A stretch of 64,000 nt of DNA, taken from positions 23,676 through 87,675 of the forward strand of contig WTPW01000302.1 of assembly GCA_009809945.1 (NCBI GenBank), in the 5' to 3' direction. The notes beneath the pieces are model-generated. The model was given only the letters and a program-made list of their open reading frames with translations, made no database searches and was not told the DNA's origin. The translations under genes were made by a program, and so were the position numbers. Shown piece after piece: positions 45,955 to 58,539 of the stretch; position 1 is the stretch's first letter, and each line of letters begins with the position of its first letter. This DNA comes from Gigaspora margarita. Taxonomy: Eukaryota > Glomeromycota > Glomeromycetes > Diversisporales > Gigasporaceae.

Positions 45955-46868
45955 ATAATAAAATAAAACTGTTAAGCCTAATGAATATATCAATAGTTTG
46001 TTTATTATATATATTTTTTATAAAATAGGTATATATAGCAATATCGCAGTCAGGTGAATATTATACTTATACTTTTTCTTAAATTACCTTCTATCTTAGT
46101 TATATTCGTCTTCGAGAGCGTTCTTTTTTATATTTGATAATTATTGCAAATTTTGAGTTTATTTTGGCTCTTATATAACATATAAATAACAAAAAAATAA
46201 AAATATCTCAGATTTTATCAATTTTCACTGATTGAGAAGTGATTTGTAATGCATACTTATAGATTATTTGATTACTGATATTAATAATTACGTATTTGTC
46301 AGGCTATATGACATTGGATTTAAGTAATTCTTTTAATTTTTTTTCTAATCAATATACTTAAAATGACCTTTTTTATTGAATATAACTTAATCATTCTTTT
46401 GTACAAAAATATAGCTTCATTACTTATGTGAACTTTTATAGAATATTAGAAACTTTCAGCAGATTTAAATTTAATAGAAGGAATCATTATGCTAGTAATA
46501 TTAAATTTAAAATCTAGATTTTTAAACAAGACAGATAAATTTGCAAGTTCGAAGCACATTAAGCAAGCGAAACTGGGATCGAATAATAAATTAGCTGTAC
46601 TAAGTTATACTCTTACAAGAAATAAAAAATTAATTAGGTAATTAAGAATATATATATGTTTACAATGTATTTTACATAGGGAATCAAAAATTATTACTTA
46701 CATTACCAAAAAATACATTAATGTTTGAATATATTCGTTTGTTATACAACTTTATCTTGTGTTTATTATATAGACAAGTATATGATGATTTAATTTTTCT
46801 TTGCCTTATTTTTTAAAAAAATTTTCTTGCCTTTAGCCTTTATTAATTTTTATTTTTTTGACTTTTAC
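45955..46868. other. AT-rich DNA, nothing recognised
   Basis: No gene, tandem array or long inverted repeat stands out between the pseudogene and the next MITE. Confidence 0.4.
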
Positions 46869-46870
46869 TA

Positions 46871-47117
46871 AAATGCACTTATGGTATTTTAGACCTTTAT
46901 ATATATGATCTCAAAAACTGGTTAATTAATCAATGCAAGATGTTCCAAGTAAAAATTATCTATGCCCTAAAAACCCTTCCCAAACTATAACTCTAATTCT
47001 AAATACTAACCCTAACATGAAAATTTTTTGTTGACAATTTTTATATTCAAAATTTAGAAAAATCTAAAAGACGTAATAAAACATATTATAGGTGCAAAAC
47101 TGCCATAGGTGCATTTT
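46871..47117. mobile_element. TA-flanked MITE with AAATGCAC tips (about 247 bp)
   Basis: TA lies on both sides. The tips are AAATGCACTTATGGTATTTT and, complemented, AAATGCACCTATGGCAGTTT, continuing into ACCTTTATATATATG / ACCTATAATATG. The centre has AATACTAACCCTAAC, telomere-like. GCACCTATGGTGA and GCACCTATAGTGGA inside 61349-62264 look like a relative. Confidence 0.65.
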
Positions 47118-47445
47118 ATAATAAATTTTTTTCTTAATTCATTTTCTTTATTTTAGCATGAGTTTTTTCAATAATCATAATTTATGAATAAAACATATTA
47201 ATTAATAATCAAACTTAAATTGAAAATTAATGCATAATACTCTAATATATTAAATATGAATAATTGGCATTTTACTTTTATGATTTATTATACCTTTTAA
47301 CAAATAGACCAACATTTTATTCTGATATGAGATAGTTAAATGTACTTCATGATACATGTGGTGACCAACCATTTCATACTTTATAATCGATCTTAGTTCT
47401 ATTAAGACCAATATTACTACTAGTCATTTCTACCATGCAGTAATG

Positions 47446-48287
47446 GTAAATGACCTAAAATGATCCAAATGACCCAAATGACAAATGACTAGTCATTGGG
47501 TCATTTCGAGGCTCAAATGACCTAGAAGGTCATTAAACATATTTTTGTTAATATTCTAATGCTTTTTAGCCAATTAGAATTGGCTGCCAAACAAAATTAA
47601 AACATAATCAATAATTGTAGTTTTAAGTCAATTAATATTTATGTCTTAAGTAAAGTTGTTCAAAATAATAAATTGCATATTTCAAACACCTTACTTAAGA
47701 CATAAATATTCATTGACTTAGTAAAATTTGGGACTTTAATCTATAGCTAAGTTTATCGATAAGGAAAGTAATAAAGTTTGATAACTTTTTATATGAGCAA
47801 TTCTACCAATAAAATTATTTTATATGCCAATAAACTAAATGAACTTAATACTGATAACCAAAATGATCTTGTCATGATTTAATAGCTTGGAGCTATTTAA
47901 ATTTTGATCAAGCAATCGAGTTATTCACCATTCCTCAGTGGGACTGGGCATATAAACTTTTATTGGGTTCAGACCCGAGTCTATGAATACCTAGCCCAAC
48001 CCAGCTTATTTCAAAACTTATGCATTATCATTATATAGTTAAAGTTGATCTATCTATGTAAAAATATAGATATGGGATACAAAATCTATAAGCATGATGG
48101 TCTAATGACTAAATGACCCTCAAATGACCTTAGTCATTTCTAAATGACATGGTCATTTGGTCACAAGTCATTTATAAATGCCCAAAATTGAGATGACCAT
48201 TAATGACTGGTCATTTTAGGGTCAATTGAGATCATTTGAAAAATTTACAAATGATCAGATCATTTATTATCACTGCTTCTGTAATGT
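47446..48287. mobile_element. AAATGACC-rich foldback element
   Basis: The outer blocks CAGTAATGGTAAATGACC (47446) and, complemented, CAGTGATAATAAATGATC (48287) form short inverted ends of the CAG type. Both subterminal zones are packed with AAATGACC and GGTCATTT motifs. The flanks are only partly alike, so the target duplication is uncertain. A separate palindrome lies inside at 47620-47730. Confidence 0.55.
47620..47730. repeat. Palindrome related to the AAGTTTACTT family
   Basis: AAGTCAATTAATATTTATGT-CTTAAGTAAAGTTGTTCAA and its complement TACTTAAGACATAAATATTC fold together around CATATTTCAAACAC. The ends resemble the AAGTAAACTTGTTCAG tips of the 4640-6880 units. Confidence 0.65.
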
Positions 48288-48307
48288 TGAAAGTTCAATT
48301 ACCATGC

Positions 48308-48309
<2 letters not shown>

Positions 48310-48346
<37 letters not shown>
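48310..48346. repeat. TA microsatellite
   Basis: About 17 uninterrupted TA dinucleotides in an AT-rich flank. The 89-aa frame across it is an artefact of the repeat. Confidence 0.85.
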
Positions 48347-48349
<3 letters not shown>

Positions 48350-49005
48350 TATATTATATATGTAATAGCGTAAATGTTCTATATAGAATCAGGTATATAA
48401 ATTGTAATTTAAATATATATGCTTATATAGCGATAATAAAGAAAATCCTGTTTGAATTCACACAACTGCAACAAAACTTATCTCTATATAATTAAATAAT
48501 TTCTGGCTGAATTCAAGATACCTGCAGCTAAAAAAAATTATGATATGCTATATTAAGATTAATTATATTAAGGGATAAAATCTGGAACACTGAAAAAAAT
48601 ATAAATAAATTAATTATGATGCATATGTTTATATACATTAATGCTCTACCAAAATAAGAAAATGATTTTAATCAACAATTCATTTATGAATACTACTATA
48701 ATAACTAAACCAAATCTGGTAAAATATAATATGAATATTAAAAGCCTTTTCACTAAAATTCAAATTTTTACTATAATTAATCTATCATATATCTTTCTAT
48801 AGTTATTTTTTAAAGGAATATCTCAAAATGAAACTAGACTCTAATAAAGCAAAATAAATATATAAAAAGCCCCATCTGTAAATTGGGAAGAATTCAGTTT
48901 TAAAATCATTTTAAACCTTTTAATAAAAACGTACTTATATTAAAATCCAATATTATAATTTACTTATCTGTTGTTATAAAACAAATTATAGTTAATATCA
49001 TAACT
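48350..49005. other. Gene-free stretch upstream of the Helitron
   Basis: AT-rich, no frames of note. The Helitron's 5' end should lie here, but I cannot identify a convincing TC terminus. Confidence 0.35.
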
Positions 49006-49009
49006 AGAG

Positions 49010-52000
49010 GAGAATCTAGAAAAATAAAAGACCATCAGAGAAAAGCTGCTAAATGCAAAGATAATATATTTTGAAAGTCTGAAAATGAAAATTGAAAAAA
49101 TGTGTGGCAAATCTTTGTCAAGATACTGATTATGTTAGAGCATCTAATTCAATATGAATAATTATTAAAAACAGAAAAAAATTATTAAACATATTGACCA
49201 TAATAATACTGCTGCCAATTCTGAAGTACCTTTACATGTTTTTGAATAGGATACTGAATTTGAAAAAACTCTGATTCAAAATGCAATATGGTCTCAACCA
49301 ATCAATTAAGAAATTAAAAAAGATGCTTTGGCTAAATTTCATCATAAAGTTGATCTTAATGAATTGCATGAACTCCCATGTGCAATTTGCTCTGGGCTTT
49401 ATACCTACAAAAACTACAAAAGAGTTTCAGTGCAAGATATTGAACTTTCTATCTTAAAAGCATCAATTTCTCTTATCGATCCTTCAGTTGAAATTGATTT
49501 TAACTACCAATACCCATATATTAATGCTACTAAAATTAAGATACTTCTTGATCGTTCTGGATTTATTTATAATAACTCTACAAATCACAATAATCCCTTT
49601 GACTTATGCATTTGTAATGAATGTTTTACTTACTTGCATAAATGCAAGATTCCACAATTATCATTAGCCAATAACATGTGGAGTGGACCTACACTGTTAT
49701 GTCTTCAGGATCTAATAATTCCAGAACAACTTCTGATTTTACCTGGCTATTTATCTATGAATCTTATTCAATTAACCAAGAGAAAACATACACATTACAA
49801 ATTAAAAGGGCATGTTATAACATTGCCTCAAAATTCAGGATCATTAATAAAAATACTACTATTACCAATGTACAAACTTTGCAAATATTTAAAAGTAGTA
49901 TTTGTTGGTGAAGGGGCATCTACCAATCAACAACTTAAAAAAAATACTTCAAGCACAAAAAAGTAAAATTACAGCTGCACTTCATTGGCTCTTTACTCAT
50001 AACAAATTGTTTAAAGACAATTTTGTACTTGATAAGAATACTTTAAACCTTTTATCTGAAGGAGAAATCCCAGAACCTTTAACTTTAATGACTACTGTTA
50101 TAGATATTAATCCACATGTAACTGAGCACTATACAGGTTACACTCAAGAATTTTCTTCTAGTGATGAGGAATTTTCTAATAACAATAGCTACAATTTAAA
50201 CAATTTTATAAAAAATAATTCGATTGGTAGTGCAAGTGAGCTTAGGCCTTCTGGAATTATTCATGTTGATGATATACCAATTACTAAAAAAGAGCTCACT
50301 TTGCTTTCTTTTCAAAAACTTATAAATAGTGTAAACTGCCAATTTGATAATTAATGTTTGAATGAATCTGAAGATAAAATAGAAAATGCCCTATGCAACC
50401 CCAATTAATCTATGTGCTACATGGCCACAAACCCCTAAATGAGTATGAAAATACAACTCTTTTTCCTGCTGCATTTCCTGTTCTCTATCCATATAGTATT
50501 GGAGGTCATGAAGGTCAATTGTCCTATATAACTTTAAAAAAATATACCAACTATCTTATATGATATTGTGATCCTAAGTTTAGACAATATAGATCATTTC
50601 TATTTGTTATTTTCGATATTTTGCAATGTTAGAAAGTTTTAGCAAAATCTTATAACTTGACAAGAAATAGAAATTTTGAACAATCTGCCAAGTTGATCTC
50701 TAGACTCACACTTCATGATATTAAATTAGCTGTTGAGCAAATGCATAACAAACTTCCTTTAACAAATCCTGCAATTATTGAGCTACTCAAAAATATTAAT
50801 ATAGCTGGCTCTAACTTAATAGCATCTCATCATACGTGCATGTATGCGAAATAAGATATGAGCTATTATTATACATAATGGAACTCCTTCACTATTTATT
50901 ACTATAAATTCTGCAGATCTCCATAGTGCTATTGTTATGATATATGCTGGAAATGAGATTATGCTTGAAAATATATTGCCTGTGAATTTTTCAAAAGCTA
51001 CAAAAAGAGCTCAACTTGCATATTTTGATCCTTCAGCTGTTGCTAAATATTTTGATATTGTAATAAAATGTTTTTTAGATACTATTATAGGGTATAGATG
51101 TAAAGAAGTTAGCATTTTTGGCATCATAAAAAATTATTATGATGTTGTTGAATATCAAGATTGTAGAACACCTCATTGTCATCTACTTGTTTGGCTTTTT
51201 GGTTTACCTAATCTAATTAAATTATGACAAAAACTCAAAAATGATGAATCATTTCATCACTGGTTACTTATATATGTAAATGATATTGTTAAAGAAGATA
51301 TTAGTTATCTTCTTAAAGAAAATGATATTTTGACTAATGAAATGCTTGAAGCAGAACATAAAGCTCCAAAAACTATGAAAAAAAAACAAATGCATCCTTC
51401 ATTTTTTCTAATTTCTGATCTGAATTTACCTAATTATGATGAAAAATTTCGTTTAGATCTACTTTTAATTAGCAAGTGTACTTTATATTACTATTGCACT
51501 CAAACATGTAAGAAATATAATAGAGGCTTAAAAAAAGAATGTAGATTTGACTTTCCAAGAGAAATTGTAAACCCTTCTAGTATTATTTTTCCAGATCAAG
51601 ATATTATAGCTGTCCAACACATTAATGCTTTTATTAACAATCATAATCATATATAATAGCAGCATGCAGAGGAAATAATGACATCAAGTTTATTGCAACT
51701 CATAAACTTGCTTTAGCTTATATTTATTATATAACTGACTATATCACTAAGTCAGATATAAGTACACATAGCTCTTTCTTAATATGTGCCTCAACTTTAG
51801 AATCTTTTTTAACTCAACCTTTAGATAAAAACTCATACAATCTTATAAACAACTCTCGTAAGCTTATAACTAAATCCTTAACAAAATATCTGGCCAAGCT
51901 GAACTCACAAGTTCACAAGTTTTTGCATATTTGTTGGGTATTTATGATTATTATACACCTAATAAATTTGTTACAATATACCTTCAGTCTTTTGAGATTT

Positions 52001-54736
52001 ATCTAGAAAAAGAATGGGCAAATTATACTTTTAACACTGAAAATTCTAGTGATAATATCAATACTGATAGTAATCAAAAAAATCAAGAAGATCAAGTTGA
52101 ATCATTTATTATTTCTTCTTCAAATGGAAAATTAACAACTGCTAACCTTCATATTGATTATCAATACAGAGGATCATCTTTACATAATATGTGCTTATAT
52201 GACTATGCTACTACTATTAGAAAAATTCTAATTAATTCATACAAACTTTCAATGTTGTCAGGTCAATGTTTAAGAGAAGGAAATGATCAATTTTTTTTTC
52301 AGAGCAATAACTTATCTAATAAACAAATCCATGAATCAATTAACGTTCATCCTCAAAGTAAAACTCATATTCAAAGGCTTAGAAATAAGGGGACTGAAAG
52401 AATAATCATATTAAGTGGTAAAGAAATACCAAACCAAAATGATATTGATAATGCAGAACATTATATCCTATGCATTCTTATGTTATTTAAGCCATGAAAA
52501 ACAGTTCTAGATCTATGAGAGGGCTATGAAACATGGAATAATGCATGTCAATATTTTTTAAATAGTTCTTCTTTTTACTTCGCTTAAAATCAATAATTTC
52601 CAACATAGAACTATTGCATAGATGTTCAGAAGAGTCTACTCTAGACTGTAAGCTATGCAAAAATGTATTAAAAGATCCAATTTTTGCTAAAGCATGATGT
52701 ATTGAACATTCAGTTCCTGGATATGATGCTAATGATGATCCATACATTTCTGATAATAATGATCTATTTGATAATTCTCTTGACAAGAGCTCCTTAAACT
52801 TTGATCCAGTAAAAATCATTAGATCTGGTCTGAAAGATGCAAAATGGTTGATGCTACTATGAACTTTTTACGACTTCATAGAAGATTTTGCTTAGTAAAC
52901 TCTTCATAACTAGTAAATTTTTTTGCTACTGATAATTATAATTTAAATAACATATGTAAGAGTAATATTCATGATAATGAACATCTAAAAATTTGGCAAA
53001 CAACTGTTACTTCTAGAAAAATACTATGCAAAGATAATAACAATAATCTAGGAAATATTATACTATTAAATATTTACACTGATCATTCACATAGTAATAA
53101 CACATCTTTACATATTCATACTGAACAAATTGATGATCTATTAGAAAGGTTCGCATCTGGTCTAAATGATGAGCAAAAAAAAGCTTATTTTTTGTATGTA
53201 ATCATTGTCGAAGAAACAATCCAATGAAAAGAATTAAACTATTTCAATTATTACTTTACCTTACTAGATCAGGCAGTACAAGTAAATCCAAAGTTATTGA
53301 GCTATCTGCTCCTATTTTAGATACATTTCCCAATATGACACTCTTCTTGTATTAGTCCCAACTAGAATCACTACCACAAACATTTCTGGAAATACTATTC
53401 ATTCTGTATATGGATTTGGGTTTGGTGAATCTAACAAAAATAAATATAGTTTATCTAATGAATTGTTATAGCAACTTCAAGAATTTTGGTCCAAAATAGA
53501 ATATCTTATTATGGATGAGATATCTTTAGTTGGACAAAAACTTCTTACTCAATTTTATACCTTCTTAAAGAAAGTAAAAATGACTGATTATCTTATACCT
53601 TTTGCTAGGCTAAATATTTTATTTGTTGGAGATTTTATACAATTACCACCAGTTTTAGATCCTGTATTGTATGTACCAGACAAACTTTGTCATATTTACT
53701 CTTAGCATTCTATAGCCAACAATGAACATACAACAAAAGGCCTAAAATGTAAATCTGCAGCTACTTCTATTAATACCCGATCAGTCACTAATATTACAGG
53801 AAGAAATTTTTGGTTAAGTGTTAATCATGTTATAATTTTAAAAAAACAAATGTGCCAGTTAGATGACACTTTGTATACTAATATTCTTGAAAGTATGAGT
53901 CAGAAAAATCTTACAGAAACTCAAAAATCTGCTTTATGTTCAAGAATCCTTAGTAATAATCAGATTAACTCTCACGAATGGAGGGATGTAACTTTTCTTG
54001 TTACAAGAAATGACCTTAGAGTGCAAATTAATCTTGATGCAGCAAAAGAGCATGCCTTTTATAATAATCAACTACTTATATATTCTTGTGCACAAGATTT
54101 ATATAATTGATCTGTTCTTACTAGGAGCAACAGACTTAAATTTTTATCAACTTCTGATACAAAAGAAAACACTCTATCTGGTATTCTACCTTTGTCAATC
54201 AACATGGAAGTCATTATTACAGTTAATATTTGTACAAATGATAACTTAGTAAATGGTTTTCAAGAAATTCTTCAAAAAATTGTTTATGACGAAGATTCTA
54301 TTGATCTTTTAATAACTAATGCAAAAACAATTGTTTTAAAAGGCCCCCAAAGTATGTTATTGTTGAACTAATCGGTAAAGTTCCAGGCTATTATCAGGAA
54401 CTTCCATCTAATCATGTACCAATTTATCCAATTAAACATAGTTGCATATGTACTATTTGAAAAAATGATGGTTCAAAAATTCAAATGAGATTTCAACATT
54501 TTCAACTTCTGTTCACTCCAGCATTCACATTTACTGATTTCAAATATCAAGAACAGACTCTTCAAAAAGTAATAGTTGACCTTAAAAATAGTAGCATAAA
54601 TAATGGTTATTTTTACAGCCATTCAAAGAGTCTATGCTAAATATATATTTAACTCAAGCTCTTTATGCTGAAATTAATCGTCTTAAGGAATGTGCAAAAA
54701 GAACTGCTCATTTAAAAGAATGGCCAAGTATTTAAT
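49010..54736 (+). pseudogene. Helitron Rep/helicase pseudogene
   Basis: Rolling-circle Rep fused to a Pif1-like helicase, which would nick, unwind and replicate a transposon strand. In order: a basic N-terminus from about 49010; a Cys-rich region (CAICSG, CICNECF) with LIIPEQLLILPGY and LKGHVITLPQN (49328-49966); a Helitron-like N domain (FPVLYPYSIGGHEG, 50480-50900); the Rep nuclease with TPHCHLLVWLFG (HUH histidines coded at 51174-51182) and TQTCKKYNRGLKKECRFDFP; the catalytic-Tyr region YYITDYITKSD (51725-51754); LSGKEIP near 52420; and a helicase with a damaged Walker A (53257-53289), Walker B MDEISLVG (53511), FVGDFIQLPPV and VTRNDLRVQIN. It ends LKEWPSI at 54736. More than ten stops or frameshifts are present, and helicase motif VI is lost. 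From memory this is close to Glomeromycotina Helitrons. Confidence 0.92.
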
Positions 54737-54852
54737 TTGTAAAAAGAAATTTAATTTAAAAGTTTCAAGTTACCCAATTCATATAATGTTTCTTTTTTTA
54801 TTATTATTATTTTATCTATTATTTAATATCAAATTACATTTTTCTGGTTTAA

Positions 54853-55221
54853 GGGTAGGGTAAACATAGATCAATTTTCATATGATTTACGGGGTACAAA
54901 AAAATTTTATATAGAAAGCAAAAATATGCTTCTAATAAAACTTTCAAGATTATAGCCTGTATTTCCCAAAATTTTGTTGTATATAATTTGAAGTCTCCTA
55001 TTTGTTATAGTAAAATTTTAAACCCTATAACATTTTAAAAAATTTACCTTTGTATATTGGTAAAAAAAACTTAGATGACCCCAAATTTACTTAGATTGCA
55101 CAAAAATTGCTAATTCTGATTGGTTGAATTGTTGTTGTTTACAACTCTAATTGGTCGATCACCTGATTTCATATGATTACAACATGATCATTATTAAAAA
55201 TGATCTACGTTCACCCTACTC
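54853..55221. mobile_element. TTAA-flanked MITE (369 bp), piggyBac-like
   Basis: TTAA at 54849-54852 and 55222-55225. The tips are GGGTAGGGTAAACATAGATC and, complemented, GAGTAGGGTGAACGTAGATC. Reverse-complemented it aligns with 39835-40203 over its outer half (AATCATATGAAATCAGGTGA, GTAAACAACA, CCAATCAG) and has the same length. It sits about 115 bp downstream of the Helitron stop codon. Confidence 0.85.
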
Positions 55222-55322
55222 TTAAGTAATCCTCATCTTATTTGGAAATATATAGTTAGCACAATTATATAAAAAGCAAATAAGATAGAAATCCTTACTC
55301 TAATTGTAAAGTAATAAATTTA

Positions 55323-56026
55323 AGGTATTGCTATTCGCACCATGGATTTTGTATAACATTAGATTATTAATCAACTTTTTCTATTCGCACCATGGTAATA
55401 TAAGTTGCACCAATAAAAACTCTTCTTTTTTATAGATTAACAATATATAAAAAAGATTTTTCGCAATTTTTGTGTAACATTAGGCCTTTTTAATGTCGCA
55501 CCAATAAAAACTCACCTTTTTTGTAGATTAACAACATGTAGGGGTGCAGGATATGATTTTCACAATTTTTGTATAACCTTGGGACTAGTTAGAATGTTCT
55601 AGTAGGTCTGCTAACCTAATTTTATAATGTGGGCCAACCCTAACCCTAATTTTATAATGCGGGCCAACCCTTACCCTAATTTCTTAAGGCCTTAACATAA
55701 TGCGGGCCAGAATTTTGCAATTTTGTGTAACCTTGGGCTATTTTCATGTTGCACCAATAAAAACTTGCCTTTTTGTAGATTAACAACATGTAGGGGTGCA
55801 GAATAAGATTTTCGCAATTTCGTATAACCTTAGACCGTTTTAATATACACCAATAAAAACTCGCCTTTTTTTGTAGATTAACAACATGTAGGGGTGCAAG
55901 TTAAGATTTTTTCAAATGTTCGTGTAACTATACCATGGTGCGAATAGAAAAAGTTGGTTAATAATCTAATATTACACAAAATCCATGGTGCGAATAGCAA
56001 AAACCATAGTGCGAATAGCAATACCC
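55323..56026. mobile_element. hAT-like MITE with internal tandem repeat (704 bp)
   Basis: TAAATTTA lies on both sides (55315-55322 and 56027-56034). The tips are AGGTATTGCTATTCGCACC and, complemented, GGGTATTGCTATTCGCACT; the CTATTCGCACCATGG block then recurs in both arms, giving inverted repeats of about 90 bp. Between them are four copies of a roughly 95-bp unit (GCACCAATAAAAACTCGCCT, TAGATTAACAACATGTAGGG, TTTCGCAATTTTTGTATAAC). The centre has CAACCCTAACCCTAAT, telomere-like. No frame is present. Confidence 0.8.
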
Positions 56027-56034
56027 TAAATTTA

Positions 56035-57180
56035 ATGACTTTAGCATTAGTGAATAAGTTTTATTTTCATATAATAAGGATGAAAGATATAAAAACACTA
56101 TTTTTTTACTTCAATAAAAATCAAACTCATTGAGTTCATATCTTTAAAGCCATATAATAAATGTGCGAATCTTTAGTAGTAATTTTCCATAAACACATAT
56201 AAAATTCGTATTCTATAAATAGTCATAATTCTTGTCCTTTTGTTATATAATTGTTGTTAATAAGAAAGAGTAAAAAACTAGTAATTATTATATAGAGCAA
56301 ATTTATATAAAAATTTATACTTTGATTAAAGTCTAATTTACATCTCTCGATTTTAAATCATCTCTCATCTTCTTGCCCATAACCCTTTTATCACATACCA
56401 TATAATCGCGAAATAATGTGCAGGATTGTAATTTCAATTTTCACTCTAAATTAAGCTTAATTTAAGCCAAAATTCAAAATAACACTCCTGTGCATAATTT
56501 TGCAGTTATATAGTAATAGTTAAAAATCCAAACAATCGAGACAAAATGTTCCAACCTCCCATACTCAAATAGTATTATTTGTAACTATTCAAAAGNAAAT
56601 AAAATTTATTATTATTAGCTTTATAAATATATAATTATCTCTGCCTCCAATTACACAGTAACAATACCTGATAAACTCTGCTATAATTTCTACACCTCTA
56701 ATAAAAACCTTAATTATAACATTTAGAATCCATAAACAAAAATAGTTAAATAGTTTTTGATACTAAAATTACTTGATTTGTTCAATTTTAATCACTACTT
56801 TATTAGAAACTGCTTTTCTCTATTTAATTTTTATTTTATTAAGAAAACATCATAATTATCACCAAAATTCTAATACTATTAAAAAAAATACTGTTGACCC
56901 TATCAAAATTAGTATGCATGCTGAAATTTTTGTATCAGTTTTGTTACATCATCAGATTTGAAAACATGTCAAACTAATAAATTTATATAACATGAATGAA
57001 TTTGTAGATTAATTTTTTCTCAAATTTAATAGTTTATCTCTTTTGACAGGATCTTTTTAAGATGGTCGACTTTATATATATAATAGTACAGCAAGCCTAT
57101 TTATAATATCTAATTAAATTATAGTACTAGTACTTTTAGTTTTATTCTAGACCATTATATATATATATAGATTATAACTT
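56035..57180. other. Anonymous AT-rich stretch with one hairpin
   Basis: A hairpin of about 90 bp lies at 56411-56500: AAATAATGTGCAGGATTGTA pairs with the complement of ATAACACTCCTGTGCATAAT around the perfect palindrome AAATTAAGCTTAATTT. One ambiguous base is at 56596. The 62-aa frame at 56773-56961 has no domain. Confidence 0.45.
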
Positions 57181-57198
57181 GTATTTTAATCAACTAAT

Positions 57199-57716
57199 TT
57201 TTTTTTTAACGGTTTACAACCGAGACCATGCCGGCAATTCTTTTATTAATTTATTGTGAAAATAAGTTACATAATTTATATGCGTACATTAAGTCACTAA
57301 ACTAATGCTATGAATGTCAGCTCAGACTACTTTATCTGCAGCCTAAAGTTGGCTAAGTAGAACACGTGTCCTATTTAGTCTTATTTCCAAGTTTTAACCT
57401 CAGACTTCAGATTCCACCTAACCAAACTGGCCATAGTTTCCGGTAAAACACCGGCAGGAGTTTATGACTTGATCTTCACTACGTCTCATGACTTCAGTTA
57501 TACAAATCATAGATCCAAATTGACAAGTTAAGCCTTGCAGGGTTTGTTATACCAATTACTATATTAAGTCCATCGATTGATGTCCTGGGTCCCTGTCTTC
57601 ACACGGTGTTTCAGTTCCCTAATAAGAATTAGCATTCGCCACCCACAAGATTCGAACTGGCGAACTTCCAATTTGCGACCTCAGAGCATAACTGCTATGC
57701 TATCGGACCTGAGGTC
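57199..57716 (-). mobile_element. tRNA-derived SINE (about 518 bp)
   Basis: The 17-bp duplication TATTTTAATCAACTAAT at 57182-57198 and 57717-57733 is perfect. On minus the head carries an A-box-like TAGCATAGCAGTT (complement of 57690-57702) and a B-box-like AGTTCGAATC (complement of 57649-57658). The tail is a short A run (T run on + at 57199-57207). The intact boxes and perfect duplication make this the youngest of the three copies. Confidence 0.88.
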
Positions 57717-57889
57717 TATTTTAATCAACTAATAATTTAACTTAATTTAATTTTATTATATAACTTTACTTAATTTAATTCCTTTTAAAGATAGTTTAAT
57801 AAATACATCCTTTAATTCTTGTCTAAAATCAACAATTATAGTATGTGTATCCATTTCTGGTTTAGCACGACTGCATTGCATAGCTACTT

Positions 57890-58210
57890 ATTGTTTATAT
57901 AGAGATTTTACATAGTTGCCAATCATTTTTTAATGATGTCTTGCTATTTCCTGGGCCAATTTGGATGCTCTAACCACCGTTAGAACCATCACGATGAGCT
58001 TTAAAACTTTAATTAGTCGGCATATACTGTTAACTTAGTAAAAAAATATTTTTATATGGGTGCACACCACATTTGGGCCTATAGTGATTTTATATGTGAT
58101 TTGCATCACGTTTCACTATGATCATTCTTCACATGACTGGCAGATCATCAATTAATATTGTTATTAATTGAAATTAAACTAAGTTTTGCATTATTTAGCT
58201 TATTAACTAT
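57890..58210. repeat. Single arm of the 24953-type foldback (inverse)
   Basis: Inverse copy of 38790-39115: TTTATATAGAGATTTTACAT, GGGCCAATTTGGATG, CACGATGAGCTTTAAAAC, CACTATGATCATTCTTCACA and GACTGGCAGATCATCAATTA. Together the two arms bracket 39.1-57.9 kb like terminal inverted repeats. Confidence 0.75.
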
Positions 58211-58423
58211 AATGTGTACAAATATTTAGAGTCACAATTAACGCTTAAGGTAGAGTTAAATATTATAGTACACTTAAAGAGTAGCTTGTAAAAAATTTTT
58301 AGACAAAGTATATTTATTTATAAAATTTAGTAAAATAAAATAACAATTGATTTACTATCTAATTATAAAAAAAATTGTCTTTAAAAAAGTTATATCATCT
58401 TACTTTAACTTATATATTGTGAT

Positions 58424-58536
58424 TTTGCAACTAGAATCAAAAAAATTTTATATTATTTGATTCATCTCAGTAAGATGAATCGAATAATACTAAACTTTTT
58501 TTGATTTTGATCAGTATATCGCAGTATATCATTATA
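58424..58536. repeat. Palindrome with the TCATCTCAGTAAGATGA core
   Basis: AAAAAAATTTTATATTATTTGA pairs with TCGAATAATACTAAACTTTT around TTCATCTCAGTAAGATGAA. It is the same design as the seven palindromes of 29763-31478, far from that cluster. Confidence 0.7.
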
Positions 58537-58539
58537 AAA

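Noticed and set aside
48226..48495. 89-aa open frame spanning the TA microsatellite
   Set aside because: It contains an Ile/Tyr repeat created by the TA run and no conserved feature.
52487..52819. 110-aa open frame on minus
   Set aside because: It lies antisense inside the Helitron helicase region, where plus-strand remnants continue the domain order.
38790..58210. Calling a giant intact transposon between the inverted repeats
   Set aside because: No target duplication, no shared gene set and no enzyme in frame; kept only as a hypothesis in the findings.
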